Source: Pedobacter sp. PAMC26386
Lineage (GTDB): Bacteria > Bacteroidota > Bacteroidia > Sphingobacteriales > Sphingobacteriaceae
Reading direction: 5' to 3'
Length of the DNA: 64,000 nt
Assembly (NCBI GenBank): GCA_014302835.1
Contig: CP060294.1
Location: 558,001 to 622,000, forward strand
The first letter of the stretch is position 1. Each line of letters opens with the position of its first letter. The translations under genes were made by a program, and so were the position numbers. The notes under the pieces are model-generated. The model was given only the letters and a program-made list of their open reading frames with translations, was not told where the DNA came from and searched no databases. Positions 63,306 through 64,000 of this stretch are shown piece by piece.

Positions 63306-64000
63306 ATGCATTATAAAAAGATCGTATGCATGTTATTTCTTCTGGTATTAGGGATGGAGATCTCTTTTGCACAGCATTATTATACAGTTCATCAGATTCC
63401 TGATCCTAAAATTATTGGAACTGGCTATATAAGTAATCCTGATATGGTGCTAAGCAGTAATACTGCTGATTCCCTTGGGCATACAATTTCTATGCTGGAG
63501 AATAAAACTAAAGTAGAAATAGCAGTTGTAGTTGTCCGAAACTTTGAAGAGAATGAAGACATCTTTAATTTTGCACTGAAGCTGTTTAATAAATGGGGAG
63601 TAGGTAAGGCTCAGGCAAATAATGGCCTAATGCTTTTTATAGCTGCTGACAGAAAACAATATCGCTTTGTTACTGGTTATGGTCTGGAGGGGCTGCTTCC
63701 TGATGCTGCGCTGAAAAGGATTGGTGATCATTATCTGTTACCTGCTTTTAAGAAAGAAGATTATGGTACGGGTACTACAGAGGCACTTATTACAATAGCA
63801 GAGTATTTGGGGCAGCCGGCTAATAAAAAGGAATTGGATCAATTGCTGGGAAAAAAAGGAATGACTGCTTATCCCTGGTTTGTCACCATCATTCCATTCC
63901 TTGTGATATTGCTTCTGTTTGTTCTAGTGCTGGGAGATCTGAAAAAAATGACCCCATTTATTTCGCAGGAAAAAGCAAAAGAGATTATTGGTTATGATAA
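63306..64000 (+). CDS. TPM-domain membrane protein (partial, cut by window end)
   Basis: An open frame runs from the ATG at 63306 to the window end, 231 complete codons. It starts with a signal sequence (YKKIVCMLFLLVLGMEISFAQ) and a TPM domain of the YgcG type (VEIAVVVVRNFEEN, NNGLMLFIAADRKQYRFVTG). A TM helix (WFVTIIPFLVILLLFVLVLG) lies near the visible end. The function of TPM proteins is poorly known. It starts 21 bases after the candidate immunity gene, so it could be transcribed with the spike operon, or it may be the first gene of a new unit. Confidence 0.75.
   Translation, partial: MHYKKIVCMLFLLVLGMEISFAQHYYTVHQIPDPKIIGTGYISNPDMVLSSNTADSLGHTISMLENKTKVEIAVVVVRNFEENEDIFNFALKLFNKWGVGKAQANNGLMLFIAADRKQYRFVTGYGLEGLLPDAALKRIGDHYLLPAFKKEDYGTGTTEALITIAEYLGQPANKKELDQLLGKKGMTAYPWFVTIIPFLVILLLFVLVLGDLKKMTPFISQEKAKEIIGYD

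Noticed and set aside
1..64000. CRISPR arrays
   Set aside because: No series of regularly spaced repeats with unique spacers was seen on either strand.

Overview
The window looks like a chromosomal piece of a Bacteroidota bacterium, most likely a Pedobacter-like member of the Sphingobacteriaceae. The reasons are the AT-rich coding style, a Bacteroidetes-type (subtype iii) type VI secretion system, TAnnTTTG-like promoter hexamers, FtsX/MacB-type permeases and the gene sets seen. The assignment is inference from gene content; no rRNA is present.

Left part (1-36 kb) is mainly housekeeping and accessory metabolism. It opens with a frameshifted ISL3/ISAon1-type transposase remnant and a tRNA-Pro with its terminator, then a DUF4349 lipoprotein. 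A potassium-uptake block follows: an unnamed 27-residue membrane peptide, kdpF-A-B-C, an outer-membrane porin, a small two-TM protein, a KdpD fragment carrying only the KdpD/USP domains, and a separate membrane histidine kinase; no kdpE is visible. A complete histidine-utilisation operon on the minus strand (marR-hutH-hutU-hutI-hutG) has overlapping genes and a perfect 20-bp palindrome in front of marR. Next come a GT39-type glycosyltransferase, an LtaS-like sulfatase-fold protein, a PAP2 phosphatase, a TolC-adaptor-RND efflux operon, a beta-propeller protein, a DoxX-type membrane protein, and a GC-richer nadC flanked by an IS982-like remnant and a roughly 100-bp MITE. An EamA half-transporter, a sterol-desaturase-type hydroxylase, a Na+/H+ antiporter and a MacB/FtsX permease complete this part.

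Right part (36.3-63.3 kb) is a type VI secretion locus of the Bacteroidetes type. Structural genes are tssK, tssN, tssG, tssF, tssE, two TssO-like membrane coiled-coil proteins, a PKD protein, tssR (vWA), tssH (ClpV), tssB and tssC, followed by a flavodoxin-fold reductase and four tssD (Hcp) genes arranged A-B-A'-B'. Then come a small membrane ORF, vgrG, and a cargo string: a DUF2235/Tle1-like lipase, a DUF2931 lipoprotein (likely immunity), an unknown 343-aa protein overlapping a DUF4280 PAAR-like spike, a 754-aa unknown protein (candidate effector) and a 308-aa lipoprotein (candidate immunity). A TPM-domain gene runs off the right edge. TssJ/L/M are absent, as expected for this subtype.

The most interesting signals are the duplicated Hcp pair with sigma-54-like -24/-12 elements in front of each pair, correlated substitutions within the second pair, the uncharacterised effector/immunity-like genes downstream of vgrG, and repeat-altered leaders of tssF and of the divergent tssE/tssO-like promoter region.
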